Part shown: positions 1-9,115 of the stretch, one piece after another
How positions within the stretch are numbered: the first letter of the stretch is position 1
Layout of the letters: every line of letters starts with the position of its first letter
NCBI RefSeq assembly: GCF_009208555.1
Contig: NZ_WFLI01000006.1
Coordinates: 1 to 64,000, forward strand
Length of the DNA stretch: 64,000 nt
Source of the DNA: Janthinobacterium violaceinigrum
Lineage (GTDB): Bacteria > Pseudomonadota > Gammaproteobacteria > Burkholderiales > Burkholderiaceae_D
Direction: 5' to 3'
The notes under the pieces: generated by a model
Seen by the model: the letters and a program-made list of their open reading frames with translations, nothing else
Databases searched by the model: none
Told to the model about the DNA's origin: nothing
Translations under genes and position numbers: made by a program

Positions 1-128
1 GCGCGGCCAAGGCGGCGCCCGCCGCCATCAGCCTGCCCGCGCCGCGTGCCGCCGCTGCCGCGCCGGCGGCGCCCATGGTTTTCCAGGCTGAAGAGATCAA
101 GCCCGTCGTCATCGATCTGAGGAAATAA
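1..128 (+). CDS. C-terminal end of an unknown protein (partial)
   Basis: Only the last 41 codons are in the window, read in the frame that begins at base 3 and stops with TAA at 126-128. The tail is almost entirely alanine and proline followed by a charged end (QAEEIKPVVIDLRK). This looks like a flexible linker plus a short C-terminal peptide. The next gene begins one base after the stop, so the two are almost surely co-transcribed and translationally coupled. No function can be assigned. Confidence 0.6.
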   Translation, partial: AAKAAPAAISLPAPRAAAAAPAAPMVFQAEEIKPVVIDLRK

Positions 129-129
129 G

Positions 130-1770
130 ATGGCCGCGAGTTTGCGCAGTCTGCAGATCCGGCAGACCCTGATCCTGATCGTCCTGACGATCATGTACCT
201 GTGCTTCGAGCTGGGCTTCAATGCCCGTCTGCTCGACGTGGTGGGCGGCGACGTCAAGCCGCAGGACGTGGAGGGCGTGGAATTCTATGGCCGCAGCCTG
301 TCGGGCATCGCCGCCGCGCTCGTGGTGCTGCAACTGATGTGGCGCCGGCGGCTGAAGAACAATGGCAGCGGCCCCAGCTGGAAAAAAATCATCTTTTGCT
401 GCGTCGCCACGGCGGCGGTCGTGTTCGGCATTTTGAAGACCACGGTCACGGTGCTGGTCGAAACACGCGATGCACAATTTCGCCGCCTGGCCTTCAACAC
501 CACCCTGATGCAGCGCTCGCTGGTGGGCGGCAGCCTGCAATTGCAGGGCCTGGTCGACGATCCCACCCTGTTCGCCAAGCCCGAGGGAAAGGCTTTTCTC
601 GCGCTGTTCCCGTTCCTGGCTGTATCGGTCGGCCACCTCGATGAACGCATGGAGCCGGCCAAGGAGCAGTTGATCAATTTCAATGTCCGCAAGATCGCGG
701 GCGGCGCGGCCGGCTACTATGACAAGTACCAGCAGGCGATCGGCGAAGTGCGCGATAAGTGGAAACTGTATTCGGGCATCATTCCCGACGACGACGCGGG
801 CTTGCGCCAGCAGCAGGAATCGGCCTGGAACGATTACCGGCAAAGCCTGTCGCGCCACGGCTGGCAGCCCCATTCCGTGCCGGCACGGCGCAAGGCGGCC
901 GTGGTCAGCAATGTGCGCAAGAAAGTGCCCGTCTCGGCCAACTGGCATCCTGCCGACCAGTTATCGTTCCGTCTGGCCGTCAAGCGCCGCTATGCGTCGG
1001 AAGCGGCCGGCAAGGGCTTGCACGTCAAGGGCGACCGCATTCCGTCTGGCTTGTCCTTCCCCGCCTTCGTGGCGCGCCCCGGCATCCAGGCCTTGCTGCG
1101 CGACGGGCCCGACGGCGGCGATGGCAGCGAGGCGAGCAAGGGCTTGCGCTTGCCCAAGGGCGCCGTGGTGCAGGATGCGTATGCGAGCCCAGCCGAGTTC
1201 AGCCGTCTGTTCGACCAGTTCGCCGCGCGCCAGACAGCGGAAAAGCTGGTGGAGTACCGCGCCAGCCGCAACGACTTCGAAGTGGGCGGCAAGTACTATG
1301 CAGAGGGCAAGGAAGCGGCGCGCGCGGCCATCGTGCCGCCCGTGGCCCTGTTCTTTTCCTTGCTGGGTGCCATCGGCCACTTCTCGAAGCTGCTGTATCT
1401 GGTCGCCACCGTGGGCTTGCTGGTGCTGGCGGCGCGCCGGGGCGAGCAGGCGGGCGCCGACGGCCAGCTGAGCCGACGCTCCGCCTGGATCGCCACGGGC
1501 GTGCTGGCCGGCGCCTTCCTGGGAACCTGGGGCATTTTTACCCTGTCGGACAATAATGTCACGAAAAGCGAGCTGTTCCGCCAGATGCTGGACTGGAACC
1601 GCCAGGCCGACGGCGACAGCACGCGCTGGCAAATCGCCGGCAAGGGCTTGCTGGCCAATATCACGCACGTCGTGGCGGTGGGGCAGGGCTACAGCTACCC
1701 CGTCAACGAAGCGATCCGCATCCACGTTTTGCAGGGAATTCACTATGGCTATCACCCGCAACAAAAATAA
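130..1770 (+). CDS. Unknown inner-membrane protein with a large soluble middle domain
   Basis: A 546-residue protein of no family I recognise. Hydrophobic segments are near residues 12-30, 53-70 and 86-104. A long polar stretch of roughly 300 residues follows, then hydrophobic segments near 403-436 and 452-472. The pattern suggests a multi-pass membrane protein with a periplasmic or cytoplasmic middle domain. It starts one base after the preceding stop and overlaps the following phosphodiesterase gene by 26 bases, so the three form one operon. It could take part in envelope or polysaccharide metabolism, but that is only inferred from the secreted phosphodiesterase beside it. Confidence 0.7.
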   Translation: MAASLRSLQIRQTLILIVLTIMYLCFELGFNARLLDVVGGDVKPQDVEGVEFYGRSLSGIAAALVVLQLMWRRRLKNNGSGPSWKKIIFCCVATAAVVFGILKTTVTVLVETRDAQFRRLAFNTTLMQRSLVGGSLQLQGLVDDPTLFAKPEGKAFLALFPFLAVSVGHLDERMEPAKEQLINFNVRKIAGGAAGYYDKYQQAIGEVRDKWKLYSGIIPDDDAGLRQQQESAWNDYRQSLSRHGWQPHSVPARRKAAVVSNVRKKVPVSANWHPADQLSFRLAVKRRYASEAAGKGLHVKGDRIPSGLSFPAFVARPGIQALLRDGPDGGDGSEASKGLRLPKGAVVQDAYASPAEFSRLFDQFAARQTAEKLVEYRASRNDFEVGGKYYAEGKEAARAAIVPPVALFFSLLGAIGHFSKLLYLVATVGLLVLAARRGEQAGADGQLSRRSAWIATGVLAGAFLGTWGIFTLSDNNVTKSELFRQMLDWNRQADGDSTRWQIAGKGLLANITHVVAVGQGYSYPVNEAIRIHVLQGIHYGYHPQQK

Positions 1771-2656
1771 GGCGGCCGCACTGGCCTTGCTGCTCAGCAT
1801 GGCCAGCACGTTTGTACAGGCCGATTGCCTGGGCATGAAGGTGCATGCGCACCGGGGCGCGGGCAATGCGCCGGAAAACTCGCTGAGCGCGCTGCGCAAC
1901 ACGTATTTCGGCACCTGGGACGGCGTCGAGACGGATTTGCAGCTGCTGGGCGACGGCAGCTGGGTGGTGCACCACGACCTGCTGACGGGCAGAGTGGTCG
2001 ACACGGGCTCGCCCCGCACCGTGAAACAATTGACGGCCGACGACTGGCGCGCTGCCAGCATGAAGAACCGCGGCGTGGCCACGCCGGAAACGCCGCCGTT
2101 CGTCAGCGATGTCGCCGACCTGGCGACGGCATTCCCGGCCAAGACCCTGAATGCGGAAATCAAGGATGTGGTGGCGTCGTGCGCACCCATCGCGGCCCTG
2201 GTGGGGCAGTTGCGTACGAATATCAAGCACGGCAACTGGTTTTTGACCTCGGGCGTGCCGAACAACCTCGCGTGCGCGCGCCGCGCCGACCCGCAGGGCT
2301 ACCTGGGCTTGCTCGTGTTTGACGCGCGCAATGCGCAGGCGGCCGGCGCCAACCGGGTCAGCCGCTATATCGCGAAAAATGCCCGCCCGCCCAAGCTGGA
2401 CAAGCCGTGGCTGCAGCGCGTGCAGCAGCAGATCGGCATGCCGGCGGGCGTGCACGTGGATGCCCGCAGCCTGGACGCCAATCCGGCCTTGCTGGCCGAT
2501 GCCGCCAGCCTGAACATGCCCGTTTTCGTGTATGCCGTCGATGGGGACTCGGCCCTGGCCGCGTCCCTACTGCGGGCCCAGCAGCGCAGCCACCGCTTGC
2601 CCAGCGGCGTCATTCTTGACGGCAATCCCGAAACGTTTTGTGCGATGATGAAGTAA
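1745..2656 (+). CDS. Glycerophosphodiester phosphodiesterase, secreted
   Basis: A 303-residue member of the GDPD TIM-barrel family, which cleaves glycerophosphodiesters to glycerol-3-phosphate and an alcohol. The start chosen is ATG 1745 because it gives a typical signal peptide (basic MAITRNKNK, then a hydrophobic run ending near residue 26); the open frame continues upstream but would bury that signal. Catalytic features are visible: the HRG motif (H36-R37), Glu44 in NAPENS, the metal ligands Glu62 and Asp64 in VETDLQ, and His76/His77 in VVHHD. It overlaps the upstream membrane-protein gene by 26 bases. It probably acts in the periplasm on phospholipid head-group products. Confidence 0.85.
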   Translation: MAITRNKNKAAALALLLSMASTFVQADCLGMKVHAHRGAGNAPENSLSALRNTYFGTWDGVETDLQLLGDGSWVVHHDLLTGRVVDTGSPRTVKQLTADDWRAASMKNRGVATPETPPFVSDVADLATAFPAKTLNAEIKDVVASCAPIAALVGQLRTNIKHGNWFLTSGVPNNLACARRADPQGYLGLLVFDARNAQAAGANRVSRYIAKNARPPKLDKPWLQRVQQQIGMPAGVHVDARSLDANPALLADAASLNMPVFVYAVDGDSALAASLLRAQQRSHRLPSGVILDGNPETFCAMMK

Positions 2657-2680
2657 GCTCTTTCACTGCGAGAACACGCC

Positions 2681-3268
2681 ATGACCTTGCCGCAACCCGA
2701 CCCTGCCGCCGCGCTTGCCCGTAGCGCCATCGGCGCCATGTTTTTTTCCCTGTTTGGCGGCCTGTGGGTGGCCGCCTGGTGCGTGCAGACGTATGGCGCG
2801 CATCCCTTGCGCTTGCTGCCGGTGGCCGGCATCACCGTCTTGCTGTTCATGCTGGCGTGGCGCCAGTTCCGCCGCCACCGGGCCGCGCATGCGGCGGCGG
2901 AACAAACGCCGCAGGCCAAACGCGTGGGCCGGCTGTTCAATATCGTGAACGCGGGGCAATGGATCGCCATCTTCATCGTCGGCAACGTCCTGAAAAACCT
3001 GGGCTTGCAGGCGTGGTTCATACCCGCCGTCATTTTCATCGTGGGCCTGCATTTCTTTCCACTGGCCTGGCTGTTCAAGGCGCGCCGCCACGTGGCGATC
3101 GGCATGGCGCTGTGCGTGTGGGCGATCGGCTATCCGCTGACCGTGCGCCACGGCCCCTTGCATCCCGTCGGCTGCCTCGGTGCCGGCCTGATCCTGTGGG
3201 TGGCGGCCCTCGCCGCCGTGCGTGCCGGTTTTGCCGTGCAGCAGAACGCTTGGCAAGCCCAGAAATAG
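2681..3268 (+). CDS. Unknown polytopic membrane protein
   Basis: A 195-residue protein with about six hydrophobic segments (near residues 16-36, 44-62, 88-106, 110-130, 138-156 and 162-186) and short basic loops. No catalytic motif or known family is recognised. It follows the phosphodiesterase gene by 24 bases and precedes a strong hairpin terminator, so it is the last gene of this short operon. An integral membrane enzyme or a small transporter-like protein are both possible. Confidence 0.7.
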   Translation: MTLPQPDPAAALARSAIGAMFFSLFGGLWVAAWCVQTYGAHPLRLLPVAGITVLLFMLAWRQFRRHRAAHAAAEQTPQAKRVGRLFNIVNAGQWIAIFIVGNVLKNLGLQAWFIPAVIFIVGLHFFPLAWLFKARRHVAIGMALCVWAIGYPLTVRHGPLHPVGCLGAGLILWVAALAAVRAGFAVQQNAWQAQK

Positions 3269-3278
3269 CTGCTGTAGG

Positions 3279-3306
3279 CGGCCCGCGCAGGGCCGTATTT
3301 TTCTCT
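3279..3306 (+). terminator. Rho-independent terminator
   Basis: CGGCCC (3279-3284) pairs with GGGCCG (3290-3295) around a five-base loop. A T-rich tail follows (TATTTTTCTCTTTT). It lies just after the stop of the membrane-protein gene and separates it from the LacI cassette. Confidence 0.75.
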
Positions 3307-3356
3307 TTTCCTGCCGATTTCCTGCCTGTTTTTTGCGCATTGCAGCATCGATAATG

Positions 3357-3403
3357 TTTGCATCGCACGCCTGACTGGCCTATAAATGTAATCGATTACA
3401 TTT
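3357..3403 (+). promoter_or_regulatory. Promoter with a perfect 20-bp LacI-type operator
   Basis: TTTGCA (3357-3362) and TATAAA (3381-3386), 18 bases apart, form a good sigma-70 promoter. A perfect 20-bp palindrome (3384-3403) with core TGTAATCGATTACA overlaps the -10 box. The central CG step inside a symmetric AT-rich site is typical of LacI-family operators. A repressor bound there would block the promoter of its own gene and the transport operon downstream. Confidence 0.8.
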
Positions 3404-3417
3404 TATTGAAAAGTCCC

Positions 3418-4443
3418 ATGTCGCCAGCCGTCCCATCATCCTTGCCCGCAGAAACCGTCTCCATCAGCGCCGTCGCCGCGCATGCGGGCGTGTCGGTGGC
3501 CACCGTCTCGCGCGTGATGAACGAGCAGGCGGGGGTGCGGGCGCCCACGCGCGACAAGGTGCTCGCTTCCGTGGCGGCGCTGGGCTACCGCATGAACCAT
3601 CTGGCGCGCAGCCTGCGCACGGCCGAGAGCCGCATGCTGCTGACCATGGTGCCCGACGTGGGCAACCCGTTCTACGCGCAGATCGTGCGCGGCATCGACA
3701 CGGTGGCGCGCGAACATGGCTATTTCGTCTTGCTGTGCGACACGGGTGCCGATGCGGGCCGCGAGCGCTCGTATTTCGACTTGCTGCGCATGCACCGCGC
3801 CGATGGCGCCATCTGCCTGGACCCGGATACGGTGCAGCATGCCCTGTCGCATGAATCCGTCAGCCTGCCCTGGGTGGCCTGCTGCGAATTCGACCCCGCC
3901 GTGGCCGTGCCCTATGTCGGCATCGACAACCACCGGGCCGCGTCCGACGCCGTCGCGCATTTGCTGGCGCGCGGCCATACGCGCATTGGCCTGATCAACT
4001 CGGATGAACGCTATCTGTACGCGCGGCAACGCCAGCAAGGCTATCTGGACACCCTGGCGGCCGCCGGCTTGCCCGTGCAGCCGCAGTGGGTGCACACGGT
4101 GCAAAGCCTCGATTATGAAGCGGGCACGGCCGCCGCGTTGCAGATGATGGCGGGAGCCGATGCGCCCACGGCCATCTTTGCCGTCTCCGACACCCTGGCC
4201 ATCGGCGTGCTGAGCGCGCTGCGCCAGCTGAACAGGCGCGTGCCCGAAGACGTGGCCGTGATCGGCTTCGACGATATCGCCATCGCCGCGCAGATCGACC
4301 CCGGCCTCACCACCATCGCGCAACCGATGCGCGAGCTGGGCGAGACGGCGGCCCGATTGCTGCTGCAGCGCTTGGCGGACCCGGCGGCGCAGGTGCCGGG
4401 CGTGCTGCTGAACCATCATTTGGTGTTGCGAGGGAGTGCATAG
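3418..4443 (+). CDS. LacI-family transcriptional regulator
   Basis: A 341-residue repressor with an N-terminal LacI helix-turn-helix (SISAVAAHAGVSVATVSRVM, near residues 14-33) and a periplasmic-binding-protein-like sugar-sensing domain over the rest (for example AIFAVSDTLAIGVL and the VIGFDDI motif). A TTG start at 3358 is possible in frame but lies within the promoter, so ATG 3418, just past the operator, is preferred. Its stop overlaps the GTG start of the ABC ATPase gene. It probably represses the sugar transport and catabolic operon until the imported sugar binds. Confidence 0.88.
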   Translation: MSPAVPSSLPAETVSISAVAAHAGVSVATVSRVMNEQAGVRAPTRDKVLASVAALGYRMNHLARSLRTAESRMLLTMVPDVGNPFYAQIVRGIDTVAREHGYFVLLCDTGADAGRERSYFDLLRMHRADGAICLDPDTVQHALSHESVSLPWVACCEFDPAVAVPYVGIDNHRAASDAVAHLLARGHTRIGLINSDERYLYARQRQQGYLDTLAAAGLPVQPQWVHTVQSLDYEAGTAAALQMMAGADAPTAIFAVSDTLAIGVLSALRQLNRRVPEDVAVIGFDDIAIAAQIDPGLTTIAQPMRELGETAARLLLQRLADPAAQVPGVLLNHHLVLRGSA

Positions 4444-5930
4444 TGAGCGTTGCCGTCGGTTTCGAGGGGGTCTGCAAGGATTTCGGCCCCGTGCGCGTCT
4501 TGCATGGCGTCAGTTTTACCCTGGCGCCGGGGCGCGTGTATGGCTTGCTGGGCGAAAATGGCGCCGGCAAGTCGACCCTGATGAAAATCCTCGCCGGCTA
4601 TGAAGGCGTGAGCGAAGGGCAGTTGCTGATCGATGGCCAGCCCCGGCGTTTCAGCAGCTCGCGCGCGGCGGAAAGCGCCGGCATCGTGCTGATCCACCAG
4701 GAATTCAACCTGGCCGAGCACCTGACGGTGGCGCAAAACATGTTCCTCGGCCACGAAAAGACGCGCGGATGGCTGCTGGACGAGGCCGCCATGCGCGAGG
4801 AAGCGTCGCGCTATCTGAAACAGGTGGGCCTGGACGTGTCGCCCGACACGAAAATCCGCGACCTCATCGTGGCCGAGAAACAGCTGGTGGAAATCGCCAA
4901 GGCCCTGTCGCGCCGCGCCCGCTTCCTGATCATGGATGAGCCCACTGCCACCCTGACGTCATCGGAAACCCAGCGTTTGTTTGCCGTGATGGCGCAGCTG
5001 AAAAGCGATGGCGTCACCATCCTGTATATCTCGCACAAGCTCGACGAAGTGGAGCGCAACACGGACGAGGTCATCGTCATGCGCGACGGGCGTTTCGTCA
5101 CGCGCGAGCCGACGGCCAGCCTCACGCGCCAGCAGATGGCGAACCTGATGGTGGGGCGCGAACTGTCGGACATGTTCCCCGCGAAAGTGGCGCTGGCGAA
5201 AGAAGCTCCTGTGTTGCTGAAAGTCGAGGGGCTGACGGTGCCGGGTTGGTCCAGGGACTTGTCCTTCGAGGTGCGCGCGGGCGAAGTGCTGGGCTTTGCA
5301 GGCCTCGTGGGGGCAGGGCGCACGGAATCGTTCGAAGCCTTGCTGGGCTTGCGTCCGCGCAGCGCGGGCGTGATTCATCTGAACGGCCAGCCCGTGAATA
5401 TCCGCACGCCCAGGCAAGCGATGCAGCACGGCATGACGTACTTGAGCGAAGACCGCAAGGGCAAGGGCTTGCACGTGAACCTGGGCTTGCGCGAAAACCT
5501 CACCCTGATGACGATGGAGCGCTATGCGCGGCCGTGGCTGGACGTGACAGCGGAAAAGGCGGCGCTGGCCAAGGCCGTCGAGGATTTCAATATCCGCACG
5601 GGCGACCTCGATAGCCGTGCGCGCATGCTGTCGGGCGGCAACCAGCAAAAGCTGGCGCTGGCGAAATACCTGCATTCGGACCCCCGTGTCGTCGTGCTCG
5701 ATGAACCGAGCCGTGGCGTGGACGTGGGCGCCAAGCGCGACATTTATTTTCTGATCCACCGCCTGGCTGCCGAAGGGCGCGCCGTGATCGTGATTTCATC
5801 CGAACTGATCGAATTGATCGGCCTGTGCCACCGGGTCGCCGTGATGCGCGCCGGCACCTTGCAAGCCACCCTGTCTGCTGACCACCTGACCGAAGAGGAG
5901 TTGATTGCCCATGCAACCGGCACGCACTGA
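4443..5930 (+). CDS. Sugar ABC transporter ATP-binding protein (RbsA/MglA type)
   Basis: A 495-residue double-cassette ATPase of the ribose/galactose/xylose importer class. The first cassette has Walker [10 protein letters not shown] (residues 37-45) and Walker [11 protein letters not shown]. Its signature region ([13 protein letters not shown]) is degenerate, as usual in the first half of this class. The second half has a degenerate Walker A (GLVGAGRTE) and intact signature LSGGNQQK and Walker [11 protein letters not shown]. It starts at GTG 4443, overlapping the regulator's stop by one base. With the next two genes it forms a complete high-affinity importer. Confidence 0.92.
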   Translation: MSVAVGFEGVCKDFGPVRVLHGVSFTLAPGRVYGLLGENGAGKSTLMKILAGYEGVSEGQLLIDGQPRRFSSSRAAESAGIVLIHQEFNLAEHLTVAQNMFLGHEKTRGWLLDEAAMREEASRYLKQVGLDVSPDTKIRDLIVAEKQLVEIAKALSRRARFLIMDEPTATLTSSETQRLFAVMAQLKSDGVTILYISHKLDEVERNTDEVIVMRDGRFVTREPTASLTRQQMANLMVGRELSDMFPAKVALAKEAPVLLKVEGLTVPGWSRDLSFEVRAGEVLGFAGLVGAGRTESFEALLGLRPRSAGVIHLNGQPVNIRTPRQAMQHGMTYLSEDRKGKGLHVNLGLRENLTLMTMERYARPWLDVTAEKAALAKAVEDFNIRTGDLDSRARMLSGGNQQKLALAKYLHSDPRVVVLDEPSRGVDVGAKRDIYFLIHRLAAEGRAVIVISSELIELIGLCHRVAVMRAGTLQATLSADHLTEEELIAHATGTH

Positions 5931-6936
5931 CACCACCGTATCCACCGGCGCCACCGGTGCCAGCATCGCCAGACTGGGCGCGCGCATCAAGGGCTTTGGC
6001 CCCGTGCTGGGTCTGCTTGCCCTGTGCATCGCGGGCACCTTGCTCAATGGCGACTTCGCCACCCTGGACAACCTGATGAACGTGCTCACGCGCACGGCCT
6101 TCATCGGCATCATCGCCGTCGGCATGACCTTCGTCATCATCTCGGGCGGCATCGATTTGTCGGTGGGCTCGATGGCAGCCCTGATTGCGGGCTGCATGAT
6201 CTATTTCATGAATGCGCTGGCGCAAGGGGCGGGCGGCAACCTGGCGCCGATCACCATGCTGGTGCTGGGCATCGCCATGGCCCTGGTCCTGGGCGCCGGC
6301 TTTGGCCTCATGCATGGCCTGTTGATCAGCAAGGGCAATATCGAACCGTTCATCGTCACCCTGGGTACCCTGGGCATCTTCCGCGCCGTCTTGACGTACC
6401 TGGCCGACGGCGGCGCGCTGACCCTGGATGCCACCCTGTCCGAGCTGTACAGCCCCGTCTACTACACGAGCGTGCTGGGCGCGCCCATCCCCATCTGGAT
6501 CTTCCTCTTCGTCGCGGCGGGGGGCGCCATCATCCTCAACCGCACGACCTTTGGCCGCCATGTGCAGGCGATTGGTTCCAACGAGCAAGTGGCGCGCTAT
6601 GCGGCCATCAATGTCGACAAGGTGAAGATCGCCACCTACATGCTGCTGGGCGTGTGCGTGGGCATCGCCACCGTGCTGTACGTGCCGCGCCTGGGCTCGG
6701 CCACGCCCACGACGGGCTTGCTGTGGGAACTGGAAGCGATCGCCGCCGTCGTCGTGGGCGGCACGGCCCTCAAGGGGGGAGAAGGGCGCATCGTCGGTAC
6801 CGTGATCGGCGCCATCCTCTTGTCCGTGATCAGCAATATCCTGAATTTGACCAGCATCATCAGTGTCTACCTGAATGCCGCAGTGCAAGGCGTGGTGATC
6901 ATCGCCGTCGCCTTCCTGCAGCGAGGCCGCAAATAA
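5911..6936 (+). CDS. Sugar ABC transporter permease (RbsC type)
   Basis: A 341-residue integral membrane permease with eight to ten hydrophobic segments and family signatures such as [15 protein letters not shown] and a [13 protein letters not shown] segment near the C-terminus. ATG 5911 is chosen because GAGGAG lies about nine bases upstream; a TTG six bases earlier is less likely. It overlaps the ATPase gene by 20 bases, indicating coupling. It forms the translocation channel for the sugar delivered by the binding protein. Confidence 0.92.
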   Translation: MQPARTDTTVSTGATGASIARLGARIKGFGPVLGLLALCIAGTLLNGDFATLDNLMNVLTRTAFIGIIAVGMTFVIISGGIDLSVGSMAALIAGCMIYFMNALAQGAGGNLAPITMLVLGIAMALVLGAGFGLMHGLLISKGNIEPFIVTLGTLGIFRAVLTYLADGGALTLDATLSELYSPVYYTSVLGAPIPIWIFLFVAAGGAIILNRTTFGRHVQAIGSNEQVARYAAINVDKVKIATYMLLGVCVGIATVLYVPRLGSATPTTGLLWELEAIAAVVVGGTALKGGEGRIVGTVIGAILLSVISNILNLTSIISVYLNAAVQGVVIIAVAFLQRGRK

Positions 6937-6997
6937 AACAAGAGCGGCGTTCTGAAAGGGCGGCCACCGGGCGCCCACAACCTTGGAGGAGAGCAGC

Positions 6998-7960
6998 ATG
7001 AAGAGCTTTATACGGGTAGCAGGGATGGCAGTGCTGGTGATGCAGGCGTGGGCGCTGCCGAGTGCGCAGGCCGCAGAAAAGCTGGTCGTCGGCGTGGCCA
7101 TCCCCACGGCCACGCACAGTTTTACCTCGGGCATTGTCTGGTGGGCCAACCAGGCCAAGGCGGAGCTGGAAAAGGCCCATCCGGGGCTGAAGATCATCGT
7201 CAAGACGGCCGCCACGGCGCCCGAGCAGGCGAACCAGTTGCAGGACATGTTGACGGTGAACAAGATCAACACCCTGGTGATTTTCCCCATCGAGTCGGCC
7301 TCGCTGACGCAGCCCGTGGCGCAGGTGAAAAACAAGGGCGTGTACGTGACGGTGGTGGACCGTGGCTTGACGAACACGCAGTCGCAGGATGCGTATATCG
7401 CGGGCGACAACACGGCCTTCGGCAAGCTGCCGGCCGAATATCTGGCGAAAAGCCTGAATGGCAAGGGCAATATCGTCGCGCTGCGCGGCATGCCGACCAC
7501 CCTGGACAACGAGCGCTACGACGCGTTTTCCGCCGTCATGAAGGGCCATCCCGACATCAAGGTGCTCGACGCCAAGTACGGCAACTGGAACCGCGACGAT
7601 GCCTTCAAGGTCATGCAGGATTACCTGACCCGCTTCAAGCACATCGACGCCGTCTGGGCCGCCGATGACGACATGGCCATCGGCGTGCAAAAGGCCATCG
7701 CGCAAGCCAAGCGCACGGACATCAAGCAAGTGTTCGGCGGCGCGGGCGCGAAGGGCGCCGTGAAGAAGATCATGGATGGTTCCGACCCGCTGATCGTGGC
7801 CGACGTGTCGTACTCGCCCAAGTTCATGTACGACGCCATCAAGCTGACGACGGAAGCGCGCCTGAAAGGTGATAAATTGCCGGCCAATACGATCATCCCC
7901 TCGGTGCTGATCACGCGCGAGAATGCCAAGCAGTTCTACTTTCCGAACTCGCCTTTTTAA
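6998..7960 (+). CDS. Periplasmic sugar-binding protein (type I)
   Basis: A 320-residue substrate-binding protein. ATG 6998 follows a strong GGAGGAG site (an in-frame TTG inside that site is rejected). A signal peptide ends at AQA near residue 25. The mature protein has the ribose-binding-like layout, including VVDRGLTNTQSQDAYIAGDN in the inter-lobe region and an AADDDMAIGVQKA segment. It delivers its ligand to the permease. The ligand is not evident from sequence; the two catabolic genes downstream suggest a sugar or cyclitol that is oxidised and epimerised. Confidence 0.9.
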   Translation: MKSFIRVAGMAVLVMQAWALPSAQAAEKLVVGVAIPTATHSFTSGIVWWANQAKAELEKAHPGLKIIVKTAATAPEQANQLQDMLTVNKINTLVIFPIESASLTQPVAQVKNKGVYVTVVDRGLTNTQSQDAYIAGDNTAFGKLPAEYLAKSLNGKGNIVALRGMPTTLDNERYDAFSAVMKGHPDIKVLDAKYGNWNRDDAFKVMQDYLTRFKHIDAVWAADDDMAIGVQKAIAQAKRTDIKQVFGGAGAKGAVKKIMDGSDPLIVADVSYSPKFMYDAIKLTTEARLKGDKLPANTIIPSVLITRENAKQFYFPNSPF

Positions 7961-7963
7961 AAT

Positions 7964-8032
7964 CTGGGGTCAGACCCCCTCGCCCGCTAGCAATGACCTT
8001 TGCGTTAGCGGCATTGAGGGTCTGCCCCCGGC
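7964..8032. repeat. Long imperfect inverted repeat between binding protein and epimerase genes
   Basis: The outer arms are GGGGTCAGACCC (7966-7977) and GGGTCTGCCCCC (8018-8029), complementary except at one or two positions. Pairing continues inward: CCCTC..CCGCTAG on the left against GTTAGCGGCATTGAGGG on the right. The whole gap is thus one long stem-loop. The left arm is itself a small palindrome (GGGGTC-A-GACCCC). It looks like a mobile or REP-like intergenic element inside the operon. Confidence 0.6.
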
Positions 8033-8053
8033 TTTATCTAACAGGACATCGAT

Positions 8054-9106
8054 ATGAAAACCATCCAGGGCCCGGCCATCTTCCTGGCCCAGTTTCTCGG
8101 CGACGCGCCGCCGTTCGACTCGCTCGAGCACCTGGCGCAATGGGCGGCCGGCCTGGGCTACAAGGGCTTGCAGCTGCCCACGGCGCCGCGCCTGTTCGAT
8201 CTGGAGCAGGCGGCCAGCAGCCAGCAGTATTGCGATGACGTCGTCGCCCTGCTGGCGCGCCATGGCTTGCAGGTGACGGAATTGTCCACGCATTTGCAGG
8301 GCCAGCTGATCGCCGTGCATCCCGCCTATGACGCGCTGTTCGACGGCTTTGCGCCCGAGCACGTACGCGGCGACAGCGCTGCCCGCACGGCCTGGGCCAC
8401 GCAGCAGCTGCTGTGGGCGGCCACCGCTTCGCAGCGCCTGGGCTTGCGAGCGCACGTGACGTTTTCCGGCGCGCTGGCCTGGCCCTATCTGTATCCATGG
8501 CCGCAGCGCCCGGCCGGCCTGGTGGAGACGGCGTTCGCGGAACTGGCGAAACGCTGGCTGCCCATCCTCGACGCGTTTGACGCGGCGGGCGTGGACCTGT
8601 GCTATGAACTGCATCCGGGCGAGGACTTGCACGACGGCGTGACGTTCGAGCGCTTCCTGGCCGCCGTCGACGACCACCCGCGCGCGTCCATCCTGTACGA
8701 TCCCAGCCACTTCGTGCTGCAGCAGCTCGACTACCTGGCCTTCATCGACATCTATCATGCGCGCATCAAGGCTTTCCACGTCAAGGATGCGGAATTCCGG
8801 CCCAACGGGCGCCAGGGCGTGTACGGCGGCTATGGCGACTGGCAAGACCGGGCCGGGCGCTTCCGCTCGCTGGGCGACGGGCAGATCGACTTCAAGGCGA
8901 TTTTTTCCAAGATGGCGCAGTACGACTTTCCAGGCTGGGCCGTGCTGGAATGGGAATGCTGCCTGAAGCATCCGGAGGATGGGGCGGCCGAAGGGGCGCG
9001 CTTCATCCGCGAACACATCATCCACGTGGCCGAACACGCATTCGACGATTTCGCGGGCAGCGCGGTTGACCAGGATCAAATTCATCACTTGCTTGGCTTG
9101 AATTAA
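8054..9106 (+). CDS. Sugar isomerase/epimerase, xylose-isomerase-like TIM barrel
   Basis: A 350-residue protein of the AP endonuclease 2-like (IolE/IolH-type) TIM-barrel superfamily. Likely metal ligands are Glu185 (CYELHPGED), Asp216 (LYDPSHF), His242 (AFHVKDAEF) and Glu299 (VLEWE), which occur in the expected order along the barrel. It probably interconverts sugar or keto-sugar epimers after import. It lies 93 bases after the binding-protein gene across an inverted repeat and 9 bases before the oxidoreductase gene. The pair resembles systems that oxidise a glycoside or cyclitol to a keto form and epimerise it; the exact substrate is unknown. Confidence 0.85.
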   Translation: MKTIQGPAIFLAQFLGDAPPFDSLEHLAQWAAGLGYKGLQLPTAPRLFDLEQAASSQQYCDDVVALLARHGLQVTELSTHLQGQLIAVHPAYDALFDGFAPEHVRGDSAARTAWATQQLLWAATASQRLGLRAHVTFSGALAWPYLYPWPQRPAGLVETAFAELAKRWLPILDAFDAAGVDLCYELHPGEDLHDGVTFERFLAAVDDHPRASILYDPSHFVLQQLDYLAFIDIYHARIKAFHVKDAEFRPNGRQGVYGGYGDWQDRAGRFRSLGDGQIDFKAIFSKMAQYDFPGWAVLEWECCLKHPEDGAAEGARFIREHIIHVAEHAFDDFAGSAVDQDQIHHLLGLN

Positions 9107-9115
9107 GGAGACGAC

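Noticed and set aside
3358..3417. An in-frame TTG start that would lengthen the LacI protein by 20 residues
   Set aside because: It lies within the promoter and the 20-bp operator, so it could not be on the mRNA made from that promoter.
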